In this document: one piece after another, positions 8,219 through 17,268 of the stretch
Position numbering within the stretch: position 1 is the stretch's first letter
How the letters are laid out: every line of letters starts with the position of its first letter
Assembly (NCBI RefSeq): GCF_009932335.1
Contig: NZ_BLJF01000003.1
Coordinates: forward strand, 62,001-126,000
Source of the DNA: Pseudomonas asiatica
Lineage (GTDB): Bacteria; Pseudomonadota; Gammaproteobacteria; Pseudomonadales; Pseudomonadaceae
DNA length: 64,000 nucleotides
Reading direction: 5' to 3'
The notes under the pieces: model-generated
What the model was told of the DNA's origin: nothing
Seen by the model: only the letters and a program-made list of their open reading frames with translations
Database searches by the model: none
Translations under genes and position numbers: made by a program

Positions 8219-10213
8219 TCACTTCAGGCCATGCCAACGCAGGAAGGGCAGTTGGCTTGACTGCCGGCCGAGAAACGCCTCAATACCGTCACGTAAAGGT
8301 CGCGATGCCCCAGGGGCAAGCAATGTCTCCTGCAGCGCCCGGCCTGTGGCCCGGTCCAGCAGGCCTTGGGCCTCGAAGCGGGTGAACAGGTCGAATGCGT
8401 GCACGTCCGACCACAGATAGGCGTAATAACCGGCATCGTAGCCATTTACCAGATGGTCGAAGGCATGCGCCGGGTGCTCGAAATCGGCCAAGGGCCAGTA
8501 GCCACAACGCTCACGAGCATCGCCCAGGCGCTGCTCGAGGGACCGGCCATCGTTCGGCGTGCCATGCAGGTCCAGATCGAACAGCGCCATGCTCAGGTCG
8601 CGCGCGGTTTCTTCCACACCTTGCTGCCGCAAGCGGCGCAGGCATTCATCGACCCGGGCCCGGGAAAGCTTGCTGCCATCCTGAAGTGGCGAAGAGATCG
8701 CCACCAGGTAATCCGCGTCCCAGACCCAGCGCTCAAACAGCTTGCCGAACAGTTCCACGCCATCGGTACCGAGTTCGGTGACGTTGGACATCACGTGGTT
8801 GGTCGTGCGCACCAGCAAATGGTGCAAGGCATGGCCAAACTCATGGAACAGCTTGCGCAGTGACAGATGGTCCAGCAACGGCTGACTACCCGGCAGCGCT
8901 GCAGGCACGTCGCTGTAGACCACCACCGAGGCCGCCTGGAAGATGCCCTCGGCATCGACCCGACGATTGCGAATGTAGGTGGTGAACACCGAGTCAGGTT
9001 GCTTGCCAGCATGCTGTACGGCGTCCAAGTACAGGAAACCGATCAAGGCGTTGTCCTGCCACACCTCAAACGGTTGCACGCTTTCATCCCAGGTTGCCAG
9101 CGGCTTGGCCAGCAGCGTTACGCCAAACAGTTTTTCCGCCAACTGCTGCAATGCGCTGACCACGGCATTCAGAGGGAAGTGTTCGCGCAAGGCTTCGGTG
9201 GAAAGCACCTCGCGCGACGAGGCCTGCAGATAGGCAATGTCCCAGGGCTGGACATTCCCCAGACCTCTGGCTGCGGCCTGATGCTGCATATCTGCACGCC
9301 ACTGCAGCACGGCCGGCCGCACATGGTCGGCAAGGTCATGAAGAAAGCCGCGCACCTGGGCAACCGAACCCGCGCTCTTCGAATGCAGGCTCTGCTCCAG
9401 ATGGCTGGCAAAACCGAGCAAGTGGGCCTTTTCTTCCAGCAGCCTCGCCAGTTGCTCCAGGTGCGAGCGATTATCCTGCTGTTGGCCAAGGCCGACGCCT
9501 CGGGTGTTGTAAGCCCGGTATACGTGCTCACGCAGCTGCCGGTTGTCGGCATGCTTGAGCACGGCGTCGGTAGTCACGCTTTCACATGCAATCAACCAAC
9601 CCGGCTCACCCGCCTCCTGTGCCCTGCTAGCCAGCTCGTCACGGATGCGTTGAGGTACACCGCTCAGTTCGGACTCATCCGTAATGCTCAGCCCTGGCCG
9701 GTTGATGTTGCTGCGAAACGCCTCGCGCGCAGCGCCAATCCGTTTCAGCAGTTCGGCCAGGCGTACCTTGCCTGCGGGGTCGAGCGATGCACCACTGGAG
9801 GTGAACTTGTGCAGATGCCAGCGCAGCGTGGCGCGTTTCTGGGCATCCAGCTGCTTGCCGATGTCGCTGTTGGCCAAGCGCTCATACAGGGCCTGCAGTG
9901 CTGAATTGGCGAATTTCTGTTCGAACCGCTCCGTGGCCTTGGCGAAGAAGTCGAAGATGGCAACGGCCCAGGCTTGATCCCGACCAACCAATGGCGAGGC
10001 GGCATACAACACCGTCAGCAGTTGACTATCCAGCCCGTCCACCGCCAGCACCATGTCATCCCAGGTTGGCAGTGCCTGCTGTTCGCGAATGATGCGCTCG
10101 ATGCCTTGCTCGTGCACCAACAGCACGTGGTCGAAGGCAAACTGCATGTTTTGAAGCGTGATCGAAGGATAATCGACGGGGATACGGCTATTTTGCAGAA
10201 GGGGGTTGTCCAT
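8219..10213 (-). CDS. M3-family oligopeptidase, divergent paralogue of PrlC
   Basis: 664 residues starting MDNPLLQNSRIPVDYPSI. The zinc motif HEFGH lies in LRKLFHEFGHALHHLLV and the third ligand is probably Glu in DGVELFGKLFERW. The protein is colinear with PrlC (10616-12667): similar length, N-terminal helical domain and C-terminal YDAGYYAYLWSDVHAFDLF, but clearly diverged (it lacks the GGAWMDGAR loop of PrlC). Probably a cytoplasmic peptidase for short peptides. It lies on the same strand as yheV and prlC, so the cluster looks like an old tandem duplication. Confidence 0.9.
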   Translation of the reverse strand: MDNPLLQNSRIPVDYPSITLQNMQFAFDHVLLVHEQGIERIIREQQALPTWDDMVLAVDGLDSQLLTVLYAASPLVGRDQAWAVAIFDFFAKATERFEQKFANSALQALYERLANSDIGKQLDAQKRATLRWHLHKFTSSGASLDPAGKVRLAELLKRIGAAREAFRSNINRPGLSITDESELSGVPQRIRDELASRAQEAGEPGWLIACESVTTDAVLKHADNRQLREHVYRAYNTRGVGLGQQQDNRSHLEQLARLLEEKAHLLGFASHLEQSLHSKSAGSVAQVRGFLHDLADHVRPAVLQWRADMQHQAAARGLGNVQPWDIAYLQASSREVLSTEALREHFPLNAVVSALQQLAEKLFGVTLLAKPLATWDESVQPFEVWQDNALIGFLYLDAVQHAGKQPDSVFTTYIRNRRVDAEGIFQAASVVVYSDVPAALPGSQPLLDHLSLRKLFHEFGHALHHLLVRTTNHVMSNVTELGTDGVELFGKLFERWVWDADYLVAISSPLQDGSKLSRARVDECLRRLRQQGVEETARDLSMALFDLDLHGTPNDGRSLEQRLGDARERCGYWPLADFEHPAHAFDHLVNGYDAGYYAYLWSDVHAFDLFTRFEAQGLLDRATGRALQETLLAPGASRPLRDGIEAFLGRQSSQLPFLRWHGLK

Positions 10214-10303
10214 GGTGCAACACCTTGCTCGTAGAGAAGAGCAGGCGAGCTTGCATGGCCAGCGTGCAGCAGGTGGCCTGACTATCTACCACCCGGGGCA
10301 TGC

Positions 10304-10327
10304 CCGCCCGGGCACGAACCCGGGCGG
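10304..10327. terminator. GC-rich hairpin after yheV
   Basis: Perfect 9-base arms CCGCCCGGG (10304-10312) and CCCGGGCGG (10319-10327), 11 bases past the yheV stop on the minus strand. No T-run follows, so it may be a pause or mRNA-stabilising hairpin rather than a full intrinsic terminator. Confidence 0.45.
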
Positions 10328-10337
10328 CACGACGGCT

Positions 10338-10619
10338 TTATTCAGCCGGTTTCTTCAGCTTCGGGTTGGGGAAGAACTGCACCGTCTGTACCTTGGCCGG
10401 CGCGGCTTTCGGCTCCAGATGGTTGACCCGGGTGCCGAGCTCCTTCGGCACCGACAAGCCCTGCTCGTTGAGGGTGTCAGTAAAGCCGCAGGCCACGCAC
10501 TCGCGGTGCGGTACGCCGTCTTCGTTCCACATCATCAGCTTGTCGGTCTCGCTGCACGCCGGGCATACCGCCCCGGCAATGAAGCGTTTCTTGGTCTTGT
10601 TCACGGCTACCTCGCTCAT
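10338..10619 (-). CDS. yheV: YheV-family zinc-ribbon protein
   Basis: 93 residues. Two CxxC knuckles (C19-x2-C22 and C41-x2-C44) form a zinc ribbon: VCPACSETDKLMMWNEDGVPHRECVACGF. The C-terminal half is low-complexity and basic. Its ATG overlaps the prlC stop (ATGA at 10616-10619), so the two genes are translationally coupled. In many gammaproteobacteria this family accompanies prlC; the function is unknown. Confidence 0.88.
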   Translation of the reverse strand: MSEVAVNKTKKRFIAGAVCPACSETDKLMMWNEDGVPHRECVACGFTDTLNEQGLSVPKELGTRVNHLEPKAAPAKVQTVQFFPNPKLKKPAE

Positions 10620-12667
10620 GCTGCAGCGTCCTCGCTCAGGCCACTATGGCGCAGCAAGGCATCGATGGAAGGCTCACGGCCACGGAAGTCGACGAACAGC
10701 TCCATCGGCTCGCGCGAACCACCACGTGCCAGGATCGCCTCGCGGAAGGCTCGGCCGGTTTCGGCATTCAGCACGCCTTCTTCCTCAAAGCGCGAGAAGG
10801 CGTCTGCCGACAGCACCTCGGCCCACTTGTAGCTGTAGTAGCCCGCCGCATAACCACCAGCAAAGATGTGCGCAAAGCTGTTGGGGAAGCGGTTGTACGC
10901 CGGTGGGCGCATGACAGACACCTCGTCGCGCACGCCTTCGAGCACCTGCAGCACGCTGCGGCCGTCACCATGGGTTGCATGCAGCTCGAAGTCGAACAGC
11001 GAGAACTCCAACTGGCGCACCATCATCATGCCCGACTGGAAGTTCTTTGCCGCCAGCATCTTGTCCAGCAGGTCCTGGGGCAGGGGGGCGCCAGTTTCGT
11101 AGTGGGAGGAAATCAGTGCGAGGCCTTCCGGCTCCCAGCACCAGTTTTCCATGAACTGGCTCGGCAGTTCGACTGCGTCCCAGGCCACGCCGTTGATGCC
11201 GGATACACCGGGATGCTCGATGCGGGTCAGCATGTGGTGCAGACCGTGGCCGAACTCGTGGAACAAGGTGGTGACTTCATCGTGGGTCAAAAGCGCCGGC
11301 TTGCCGGGCGCGGCCGGGGTGAAGTTGCACACCAGGTTGGCCACGGGGCTCTGCAACTGGCCAGCGGCTGTGCGGCGACGGTCACGCGCGCCATCCATCC
11401 AGGCGCCGCCACGCTTGTTGGCGCGCGCGTAGAGGTCGAAGAAGAAGCGGCCGACGTGCTGGCCGTTTTCCTTGATCTCGAACAGGCGCACATCCGGGTG
11501 CCAGCTGTCGAAGCCCTTGAGCTCGGCAATCTCGATACCGTAAAGGCGCTGCACGATGCTGAACAGGCCACCCAGCACCTTGTCGATCGGGAAGTAGGCG
11601 CGCAGGGCTTCCTGCGACACGCTGTAGCGCTGCTCGCGCAGCTTCTCGCCGAAGTACCCGGCGTCCCAGCTGGCCAGCTCAGGGCAGCCCTGCTCGGCGG
11701 CATAAGCCTTGAGCTGCTCCAGGTCCTGGGCGGCGAACGGCTTGGACCGCTTGGCCAGGTCACGCAGGAAGCTCAGCACCTGGTCACTGGACTCGGCCAT
11801 CTTGGTGGCCAGGCTAAGCTCCGCGTAGTTCTTGTAGCCCAGCAGTTCGGCCAGCTCCTGGCGCAGGTCAAGGATTTCCTGCATCACCGGGCCGTTGTCG
11901 AACTGGCCGGCATTCGGGCCCTGGTCCGAGGCGCGGGTGCAGTAGGCCGCGTATAGCTCTTCGCGCAGGGCGCGGTCGCTGGCGTAGGTCATCACCGCGT
12001 AGTAGCTGGGGAATTCCAGGGTGATCAGCCAGCCGTCGAGGCCCTTGGCCTGGGCGGCCGCGGCCATCTGCGCCTTGGCCGAATCGGTCAGGCCGGCCAG
12101 CGCGGCTTCGTCGGTAACATGCTTGGTCCAGGCCTGTGTGGCGTCGAGCAGCTGGTTGGAGAAACGGCTGCCCAGCTCGCTGAGCTTGCTCTGCACTTCG
12201 GCGTAGCGCTGCTGTTTATCCGCCGGCAGGTCGATACCCGACAGGCGGAAGTCCCGCAGGGCGTGCTCGAGGATAGTCTTTTGCGCCACATCGAAGCCGG
12301 CGGCTTCGGGGCTGTCGATCAGCGCCTGGTAGGCTTCGAACAGCGCACGGTTCTGGCCCAGTTCGGTAGAGTAGGCGCTAAGCGCCGGCAGGCAAGACTC
12401 GTAGGCTTCGCGCAGCTCAGCGCTGTTGCACACCGCATTGAGGTGGCTGACCGGGCTCCAGGCGGCGCCCAGGCGGTCATTCAGTTCGTCAATGGCCAGC
12501 ACCAGGCCAGCCCAGGTAGGGTTCTTGCCCTGCTTTTCGAGGATCTCGGCAATGGCTTTACGGTTGTCGGCCAGGATCGCTTCGATCGCCGGCAACACGT
12601 GTTCGGCACGGATTTGCGAGAAGGGCGGCAGATCGTAGGACTGCAGAAGCGGGTTGTTCGCACTCAC
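10616..12667 (-). CDS. prlC: Oligopeptidase A
   Basis: 683 residues, M3 (thimet) zinc peptidase. The metal site is HEFGH in TTLFHEFGHGLHHMLTR, with the third ligand in GVAWDAVELPSQFMENW. GGAWMDGARDRRR and SYKWAEVLSADAFSRFEEEG are also family landmarks. It degrades signal peptides and other short peptides in the cytoplasm. I prefer the GTG at 12667 (MSANNPLLQSYDLPPFSQ, preceded by AAGG) to the longer frame beginning at 12703, whose extra residues do not look like the family. Overlaps yheV by four bases. Confidence 0.94.
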   Translation of the reverse strand: MSANNPLLQSYDLPPFSQIRAEHVLPAIEAILADNRKAIAEILEKQGKNPTWAGLVLAIDELNDRLGAAWSPVSHLNAVCNSAELREAYESCLPALSAYSTELGQNRALFEAYQALIDSPEAAGFDVAQKTILEHALRDFRLSGIDLPADKQQRYAEVQSKLSELGSRFSNQLLDATQAWTKHVTDEAALAGLTDSAKAQMAAAAQAKGLDGWLITLEFPSYYAVMTYASDRALREELYAAYCTRASDQGPNAGQFDNGPVMQEILDLRQELAELLGYKNYAELSLATKMAESSDQVLSFLRDLAKRSKPFAAQDLEQLKAYAAEQGCPELASWDAGYFGEKLREQRYSVSQEALRAYFPIDKVLGGLFSIVQRLYGIEIAELKGFDSWHPDVRLFEIKENGQHVGRFFFDLYARANKRGGAWMDGARDRRRTAAGQLQSPVANLVCNFTPAAPGKPALLTHDEVTTLFHEFGHGLHHMLTRIEHPGVSGINGVAWDAVELPSQFMENWCWEPEGLALISSHYETGAPLPQDLLDKMLAAKNFQSGMMMVRQLEFSLFDFELHATHGDGRSVLQVLEGVRDEVSVMRPPAYNRFPNSFAHIFAGGYAAGYYSYKWAEVLSADAFSRFEEEGVLNAETGRAFREAILARGGSREPMELFVDFRGREPSIDALLRHSGLSEDAAA

Positions 12668-12769
12668 GGTTTGGATACCTTGGCAGAAGAAACACTGCCC
12701 CATCTTAATTACAATCGACGCCGACCGCAGCAGGCAGCCTGCCTATCGGCACAGATGAGAGACGCTATC

Positions 12770-13318
12770 ATGGCCATCCGAAGCTTCCAGCAACACACTC
12801 CGAAAGTTGGGCCCAGGGCCTTCGTCGACCGATCGGCGGTAGTGCTGGGCGACGTGGAAATCGGTGAAGACAGCTCCGTATGGCCTTTGACTGTGATACG
12901 CGGCGACATGCACCGCATCCGCATCGGCGCGCGTACCAGCGTGCAGGATGGCAGCGTGCTGCACATTACCCATGCCGGCCCGTTCAACCCGGACGGCTTC
13001 CCGCTGATCATCGGTGACGAAGTGACCATCGGCCACAAGGTCATGTTGCATGGCTGCACCCTGGGCAACCGCATCCTGGTCGGCATGGGCAGCACCATCA
13101 TGGACGGCGCCATTGTCGAGGACGAAGTGATCATCGGCGCCGGCAGCCTGGTACCGCCGGGCAAGCGCCTGGTCAGTGGCTACCTGTACATGGGCAGCCC
13201 GGTGAAGCAAGCCCGGCTGCTGAACGACCAGGAACACGCGTTCTTCGCCTACAGCGCCAGTAACTACGTGAAGCTCAAGGACCAGCACCTGGCCGAAGGC
13301 TACGACCAACCGGAATAA
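12770..13318 (+). CDS. Gamma-carbonic anhydrase family protein (YrdA-like)
   Basis: 182 residues folded as a left-handed beta-helix of hexapeptide repeats (VVLGDVEIGEDSSVWPLTVIRGD and onward). Candidate zinc histidines are H65/H68 (VLHITH), H89 and H94 (IGHKVMLHG). Members are called carbonic anhydrase homologues, but many lack measurable activity. The ATG at 12770 has only a weak ribosome site (GAGAG), and an in-frame ATG at 12755 is possible. Divergent from prlC with about 100 bases between them. Confidence 0.92.
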   Translation: MAIRSFQQHTPKVGPRAFVDRSAVVLGDVEIGEDSSVWPLTVIRGDMHRIRIGARTSVQDGSVLHITHAGPFNPDGFPLIIGDEVTIGHKVMLHGCTLGNRILVGMGSTIMDGAIVEDEVIIGAGSLVPPGKRLVSGYLYMGSPVKQARLLNDQEHAFFAYSASNYVKLKDQHLAEGYDQPE

Positions 13319-13320
13319 CC

Positions 13321-13406
13321 CCTTCGCGGGCGCGCCCGCTCCCACAGGTCTAGCGAAGCCTTCAAGGCCAGTGCCGTACCTGTGGGAGCGGGCAAGCCCG
13401 CGAAGA
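13321..13406. repeat. REP inverted pair
   Basis: Opposed GTGGGAGCGGGC-type copies (13321-13348 and 13378-13406) between two co-directional genes. Confidence 0.83.
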
Positions 13407-13437
13407 AGGCCACGCAGCACTCAAGTGGAACCCGCAA

Positions 13438-14088
13438 ATGCACCAGCAAAACATCCTCTTCGACCTCGACGGCACCCTGACCGACCCACGCCAGGGCATC
13501 ACCCGCTCGATCCAGTATGCCCTGGCCAAACTGGGCATCGACGAGCCGGACCTGACCCGCCTCGAGCACTTCATCGGCCCACCCCTGCTGCAGGCCTTCA
13601 TGCAGTTCTACAGCTTCGACGAAGCCAAGGCCTGGGATGCGGTGAACTTCTATCGGGAACGCTTCAGGGTCACCGGCCTGTACGAAAACCTGGTATTCGA
13701 AGGTGTGCCGGAGCTGCTCGATGCCCTGAACGGCCAGGGTCGCACGCTGTACATCGCCACCTCCAAGCCGTGGGAGTTCGCCCGTGAAATCGCCCGGCAC
13801 TTCGCCTTCGACCACCACTTCAAGGTGATCTACGGCAGTGAACTGGATGGCACGCGCACCAACAAGGTCGAGTTGATTCGTCACCTGCTTGAGGAAGAAG
13901 GGCTGGACCCGGCGCAGACGCTGATGATCGGCGACCGCAAGCATGACCTGATCGGTGCGCGCAGCAATGGCTTGCAGGCGGTGGCGGTGGGGTACGGGTT
14001 TGGTAGCCAGGAAGAACTGATGGCGGAAGAGCCGGCCTACCACTTTGCTACCTTGGCCGAGATGCATCAGGCATTCCTCAAGGCTTGA
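13438..14088 (+). CDS. HAD-family phosphatase (phosphoglycolate phosphatase-like)
   Basis: 216 residues. Motif I is D9-L-D11-G-T, motif II ATSKP (about residues 102-106), and motif III/IV K...MIGDRKHDLIGAR. Residues 14-90 form the helical cap of subclass I enzymes. The substrate cannot be deduced; the nearest named relatives are phosphoglycolate phosphatases and nucleotide phosphatases. It starts 32 bases after a REP pair and is followed by a long REP hairpin, so it is probably monocistronic. Confidence 0.88.
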   Translation: MHQQNILFDLDGTLTDPRQGITRSIQYALAKLGIDEPDLTRLEHFIGPPLLQAFMQFYSFDEAKAWDAVNFYRERFRVTGLYENLVFEGVPELLDALNGQGRTLYIATSKPWEFAREIARHFAFDHHFKVIYGSELDGTRTNKVELIRHLLEEEGLDPAQTLMIGDRKHDLIGARSNGLQAVAVGYGFGSQEELMAEEPAYHFATLAEMHQAFLKA

Positions 14089-14096
14089 TGGCCATT

Positions 14097-14214
14097 GGGG
14101 CTGCTTTGCAGCCCATCGCCGGCAAGCCAGCTCCCACAGGGGTAGCACATGGCTTGAGGTCAATGCGGTCGAGGTGGGAGCTGGCTTGCCGGCGATGGGC
14201 CGCAAAGCGGCCCC
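14097..14214. repeat. REP hairpin, GTGGGAGCTGGCTTGCC family
   Basis: Arms of about 40 bases: GGGGCTGC...CAGCTCCCAC and GTGGGAGCTGGC...GCGGCCCC. It lies between convergent genes, where it can end transcription from both sides. Confidence 0.85.
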
Positions 14215-14220
14215 AAAACC

Positions 14221-15312
14221 TCACCGGCTAGCCATCAACCGCCGTAAGGCCGCCTTCCTCTCATCGATCGGCAACCGCCCCAATTGCTCGACCCGGTGAT
14301 AAAAACGCTGCCAATCCCCGTCAACCTCACGGAACACCGCCGCAAACGCCGGTACCCACTGGTCATACAGCCCGAACGGCAGCAGCTTGGCATTGCTCAT
14401 CGGCCCATACATCCAGGCGTCATAGCGCTTGTCACCACCCCACTGGGTATCACGCACTTGCCGGTATTCCCGCCTAAGCCGCTCGAACTCCGCCTGCTTG
14501 GCCGTCCGCTTCTGCGCATCATCCAGAGGCCCGGCATAAATCGCCTGCAACCGCTCGCGGCTGGCCAGCACCAACCGGATGAACTGCTCACGCTGCTGCC
14601 CCTGCTCCCCGCCAGAGGCAGCCAGGCCCCGCGCCACGCGCCATTGCCGCGTGCCTTCCTGCTCGACGAATGAGGCAAACGACTCGTTGAACTCGGTGTC
14701 GTCCTGCACATAGAAGCGCTGGTGGGCCAGCTCATGGAAGATCAGCGTGGCCAGGCGCTCGTCGCTCCAACCCACCATCGACGACAGAATCGGGTCGTCG
14801 AACCAGCCCAGGGTCGAATAGGCCTCCACGCCGCCCACGTATACATCCATGCCGTCCTGGCGCATCAACGCCGCCGCCCCACGCGCCGCGCCTTGCTGGT
14901 AATAGCCGCGATAGGCCACACACCCTGCGATCGGGAAGCAGTGCGTCACTGGCTGCAACGACAGCTCGGGGGTGGCGAACACATTCCATACCACGTAGGG
15001 CCGGCCAAGGTCGGCGTACACCCGGTAGCTGCGGTTGTCCGGCAGCTTCAGCTGCTGGCTGGCAAATGCCCGCGCCTGCTTGGCGTGCTCCAGGCGCGCG
15101 CGCAATTGCGCTGAAGTGGCCGGGTTGGCCACTACCTGATCCACTGGCTGCCGTGCGCGTAGCAGCTGCCACTGGCCCTCGGCCAACTGCCCATAGTAGG
15201 CGGCGCTGCTGCAACCGTTCAGCAGGAGCACCGCCAGCAGGGGAACCAAACGGGTGAAAACAAGGTCGAGTGGCCCAGGGCCTGAGCGCTGCATAAGAAT
15301 AAGTCGAAGCAT
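14221..15312 (-). CDS. Putative lipoprotein aminopeptidase (zinc, HExxH)
   Basis: 363 residues as drawn; the start may be the ATG at 15294, as neither has a clear ribosome site. A hydrophobic N-terminus ends in a lipobox (LLNGC, Cys34 in this numbering), so it is probably an outer-membrane lipoprotein facing the periplasm. The zinc motif H193-E-L-A-H197 is followed by Glu210 in NESFASFVEQEG, matching the 'predicted aminopeptidase' group COG4324. Substrate unknown. Confidence 0.85.
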   Translation of the reverse strand: MLRLILMQRSGPGPLDLVFTRLVPLLAVLLLNGCSSAAYYGQLAEGQWQLLRARQPVDQVVANPATSAQLRARLEHAKQARAFASQQLKLPDNRSYRVYADLGRPYVVWNVFATPELSLQPVTHCFPIAGCVAYRGYYQQGAARGAAALMRQDGMDVYVGGVEAYSTLGWFDDPILSSMVGWSDERLATLIFHELAHQRFYVQDDTEFNESFASFVEQEGTRQWRVARGLAASGGEQGQQREQFIRLVLASRERLQAIYAGPLDDAQKRTAKQAEFERLRREYRQVRDTQWGGDKRYDAWMYGPMSNAKLLPFGLYDQWVPAFAAVFREVDGDWQRFYHRVEQLGRLPIDERKAALRRLMASR

Positions 15313-15379
15313 CCGGGACTGTCTGACTCGCTCAAGGCCGATTCACTCCAAGACTATCTCGCCAAGGGGGAGTTTCGCC

Positions 15380-15793
15380 ATGCGTGCACTGTTGGTCACC
15401 GGCTCACTGCTGCTGATATCCGCCTGTTCGACCTTGCCAGACCCGGACCCGAACCAGGCCTGGATCGACCTCACGCCCTACGACAACACCTCGCTGCACG
15501 CCGTGCAGGTAGATGAACGCGACTGGGCCGACAGCCGTTATTTCGAAGTACAGCCCGGCAGCCACGAGCTGACCGTGCGCTACCAGTTTCCGGTTACCCC
15601 CAGCAATATCGGCCCGGTCGAGGAGCCGTTGTGGCGGGATTGCCAGGTCAAACTGACCTTCAAGGATTTCAGTGCCGGCCAGCGCTACCAGCTGCAGGCT
15701 GGCAGCATCGGTTTCCGCCCCTGGATCAAACTCTACGACCATCAGCAAAAACTGGTTGGCCAGGGCTTGCCTGCAGGCTGCCAGCGCACCTGA
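15380..15793 (+). CDS. Small lipoprotein, tandem copy 1
   Basis: 137 residues. Signal peptide with lipobox LISAC (Cys16), then a beta-rich domain (QAWIDLTPYDNTSLHAVQVDERDW, RYFEVQPGSHELTVRYQF, CQVKLTF). The ATG follows AAGGGGGAG. It is a clear paralogue of the next gene, sharing the plan QAW-DL...ADR/ERD...GRYFxVxPGxHEL-VR...Y-L-A. Function unknown; probably envelope. Confidence 0.85.
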   Translation: MRALLVTGSLLLISACSTLPDPDPNQAWIDLTPYDNTSLHAVQVDERDWADSRYFEVQPGSHELTVRYQFPVTPSNIGPVEEPLWRDCQVKLTFKDFSAGQRYQLQAGSIGFRPWIKLYDHQQKLVGQGLPAGCQRT

Positions 15794-15848
15794 AACGCAC
15801 AAACGGCGCTATGCTTGTAGCCTATGAATCGCAAGTGGGAGTCTTGCC

Positions 15849-16262
15849 ATGCGCCAGCCCATGATGCTGATCGCCCTCAGTGCACTGGGGGCATGCGCCA
15901 GCCCCTTGCCGCCCGTCGACCCCAAGCAGGCCTGGGTCGACCTGTATACCATGACTCCCGGCAGGGTGATCATGGCCGACCGCCTCGACGACAAGCGCCT
16001 GGAAGATGGCCGTTACTTCCAGGTGACGCCGGGCAAGCACGAACTGGTAGTGCGCTTCGATTACGAGATATATGGGGGCGGCCTCATGACCCAGCCCCGG
16101 GATCGTACCTGTTACCTGACTGTTCGCTTTGACAACTTCAAGGCCGGTGAACGCTATCGCCTGGAGGCACGGGCGCCGGTGATGGAACCGCAGGTGCTGC
16201 TGTATGACGGCAGCCGCAAGGTGGTGGTGAACGAGCCTAGCGAGGTGTTCTGCATTCCTTGA
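15849..16262 (+). CDS. Small lipoprotein, tandem copy 2
   Basis: 137 residues, the same length as its upstream paralogue, with lipobox ALGAC (Cys16). GRYFQVTPGKHELVVRFDYEIYGGG matches GSHELTVRYQF of copy 1. The pair arose by tandem duplication and is co-directional with a 55-base gap. Followed by a REP hairpin. Function unknown. Confidence 0.85.
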   Translation: MRQPMMLIALSALGACASPLPPVDPKQAWVDLYTMTPGRVIMADRLDDKRLEDGRYFQVTPGKHELVVRFDYEIYGGGLMTQPRDRTCYLTVRFDNFKAGERYRLEARAPVMEPQVLLYDGSRKVVVNEPSEVFCIP

Positions 16263-16265
16263 CCT

Positions 16266-16370
16266 GGGGCTGCTTTGCAGCCCATTCGCAGCGCAAGGCT
16301 GCTCCTACAGGAGATACGCGATCCCGGTAGGAGCGGCCTTGTGTCGCGATAGGGCCGCAAAGCGGCCCCC
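16266..16370. repeat. REP hairpin, TAGGAGCGGCCTTGTGTCGCGA family
   Basis: Opposed arms beginning GGGGCTGCTTTGCAGCCC and ending GGGCCGCAAAGCGGCCCC, between convergent genes. Confidence 0.8.
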
Positions 16371-16382
16371 AAAATTCTGAAC

Positions 16383-16616
16383 CTACCGATCATTCTTCTG
16401 ATAAATGATCTTCTTGGTCCCGCCATCGCAGGTCCCGACGACCATGTTCTGGTCCTTGACCTCGCTGTTGGGCACGATCTCCAGGGTATAGGACGAAACC
16501 CCCTGGGCCTGGATCTTGGCCTCGATCTCGGCTTTGAGTTCCTCGCACGGCTTGACCGCCGCCACTGCAGATGTGGCGACCAGGGAAGCCAACACGGCGA
16601 TTGCTACGCGAATCAT
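16383..16616 (-). CDS. DUF1161 periplasmic protein (first of two)
   Basis: 77 residues with an N-terminal signal peptide cleaved near VAAVKPC. The mature part is KPCEELKAEIEAKIQAQGV, then GTCDGGTKKIIYQ; two conserved cysteines probably form a disulfide. A second copy lies at 18372-18596. Function unknown. Confidence 0.85.
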   Translation of the reverse strand: MIRVAIAVLASLVATSAVAAVKPCEELKAEIEAKIQAQGVSSYTLEIVPNSEVKDQNMVVGTCDGGTKKIIYQKNDR

Positions 16617-16689
16617 GAAACGGCTCCTGAAAGGGCAGCGTGCTGCCGACGCTGTTTAGACTACAGCAAACCGCCCTCATTGCACTGCT

Positions 16690-17115
16690 TCAACCCACCA
16701 GCGCCGCATCCAGGCTGATCTTCGCGTTCAACACCTTGGACACCGGGCACCCGGCCTTGGCCTTGTCGGCGATCTGCAAGAACTGCGCTTCACTTGCACC
16801 GGGTACCTTGGCCCTCAGTACCAGATGCACCGCGGTAATGGCAAAGCCATCAGCTTGCTTGTCGAGTGTCACTTCGGCAGCGGTGTCGATCCTGTCCGGG
16901 GTGAACCCCGCTTCGCCCAGCATCATCGACAGCGCCATCGAGAAACAGCCGGCATGCGCCGCACCAATCAGCTCCTCCGGGTTGGTCCCGGGCGAGCCCT
17001 CGAAACGGGTGTTGAAGCCGTAGGGGTTCTGCTTGAGCGCGCCACTTTCGGTAGAAAGCAGGCCTTTGCCGTCCTTCAGGCCACCTTGCCAGATCGCCGA
17101 TGCTGTCTTTTTCAT
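16690..17115 (-). CDS. osmC: OsmC-type peroxiredoxin
   Basis: 141 residues. The redox-active cysteines of the family are C57 (AAHAGCFSM) and C123 (KAGCPVSKVLNA), with the catalytic Arg/Glu surface in RFEGSPGTNPEELIGAAHA. Reduces organic hydroperoxides in the cytoplasm and is often osmotically or stationary-phase induced. Monocistronic; divergent from the flavin oxidoreductase at 17269. Confidence 0.94.
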   Translation of the reverse strand: MKKTASAIWQGGLKDGKGLLSTESGALKQNPYGFNTRFEGSPGTNPEELIGAAHAGCFSMALSMMLGEAGFTPDRIDTAAEVTLDKQADGFAITAVHLVLRAKVPGASEAQFLQIADKAKAGCPVSKVLNAKISLDAALVG

Positions 17116-17268
17116 GATGCCTCCTGGTCTCGGGTTACATGCTTATGGCTTCAGAGGTCAGCCGCCTACGGCAAGTTCAGAGCAATCGCACGGCAAGCAT
17201 TGAATCCGTCGAATGTGCCCATACAGAGTTGAAAAGGCCTGTGGGCCAAACACCTTTGCGGAGGCTCC

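Noticed and set aside
12119..12769. N-terminal extension of the gamma-carbonic anhydrase frame
   Set aside because: It runs antisense through prlC; the hexapeptide-repeat protein begins at 12770 (or 12755).
13321..14214. Series of palindromes looking like a CRISPR array
   Set aside because: They are inverted, not direct, repeats, in pairs and with no regular spacers; they match REP families.
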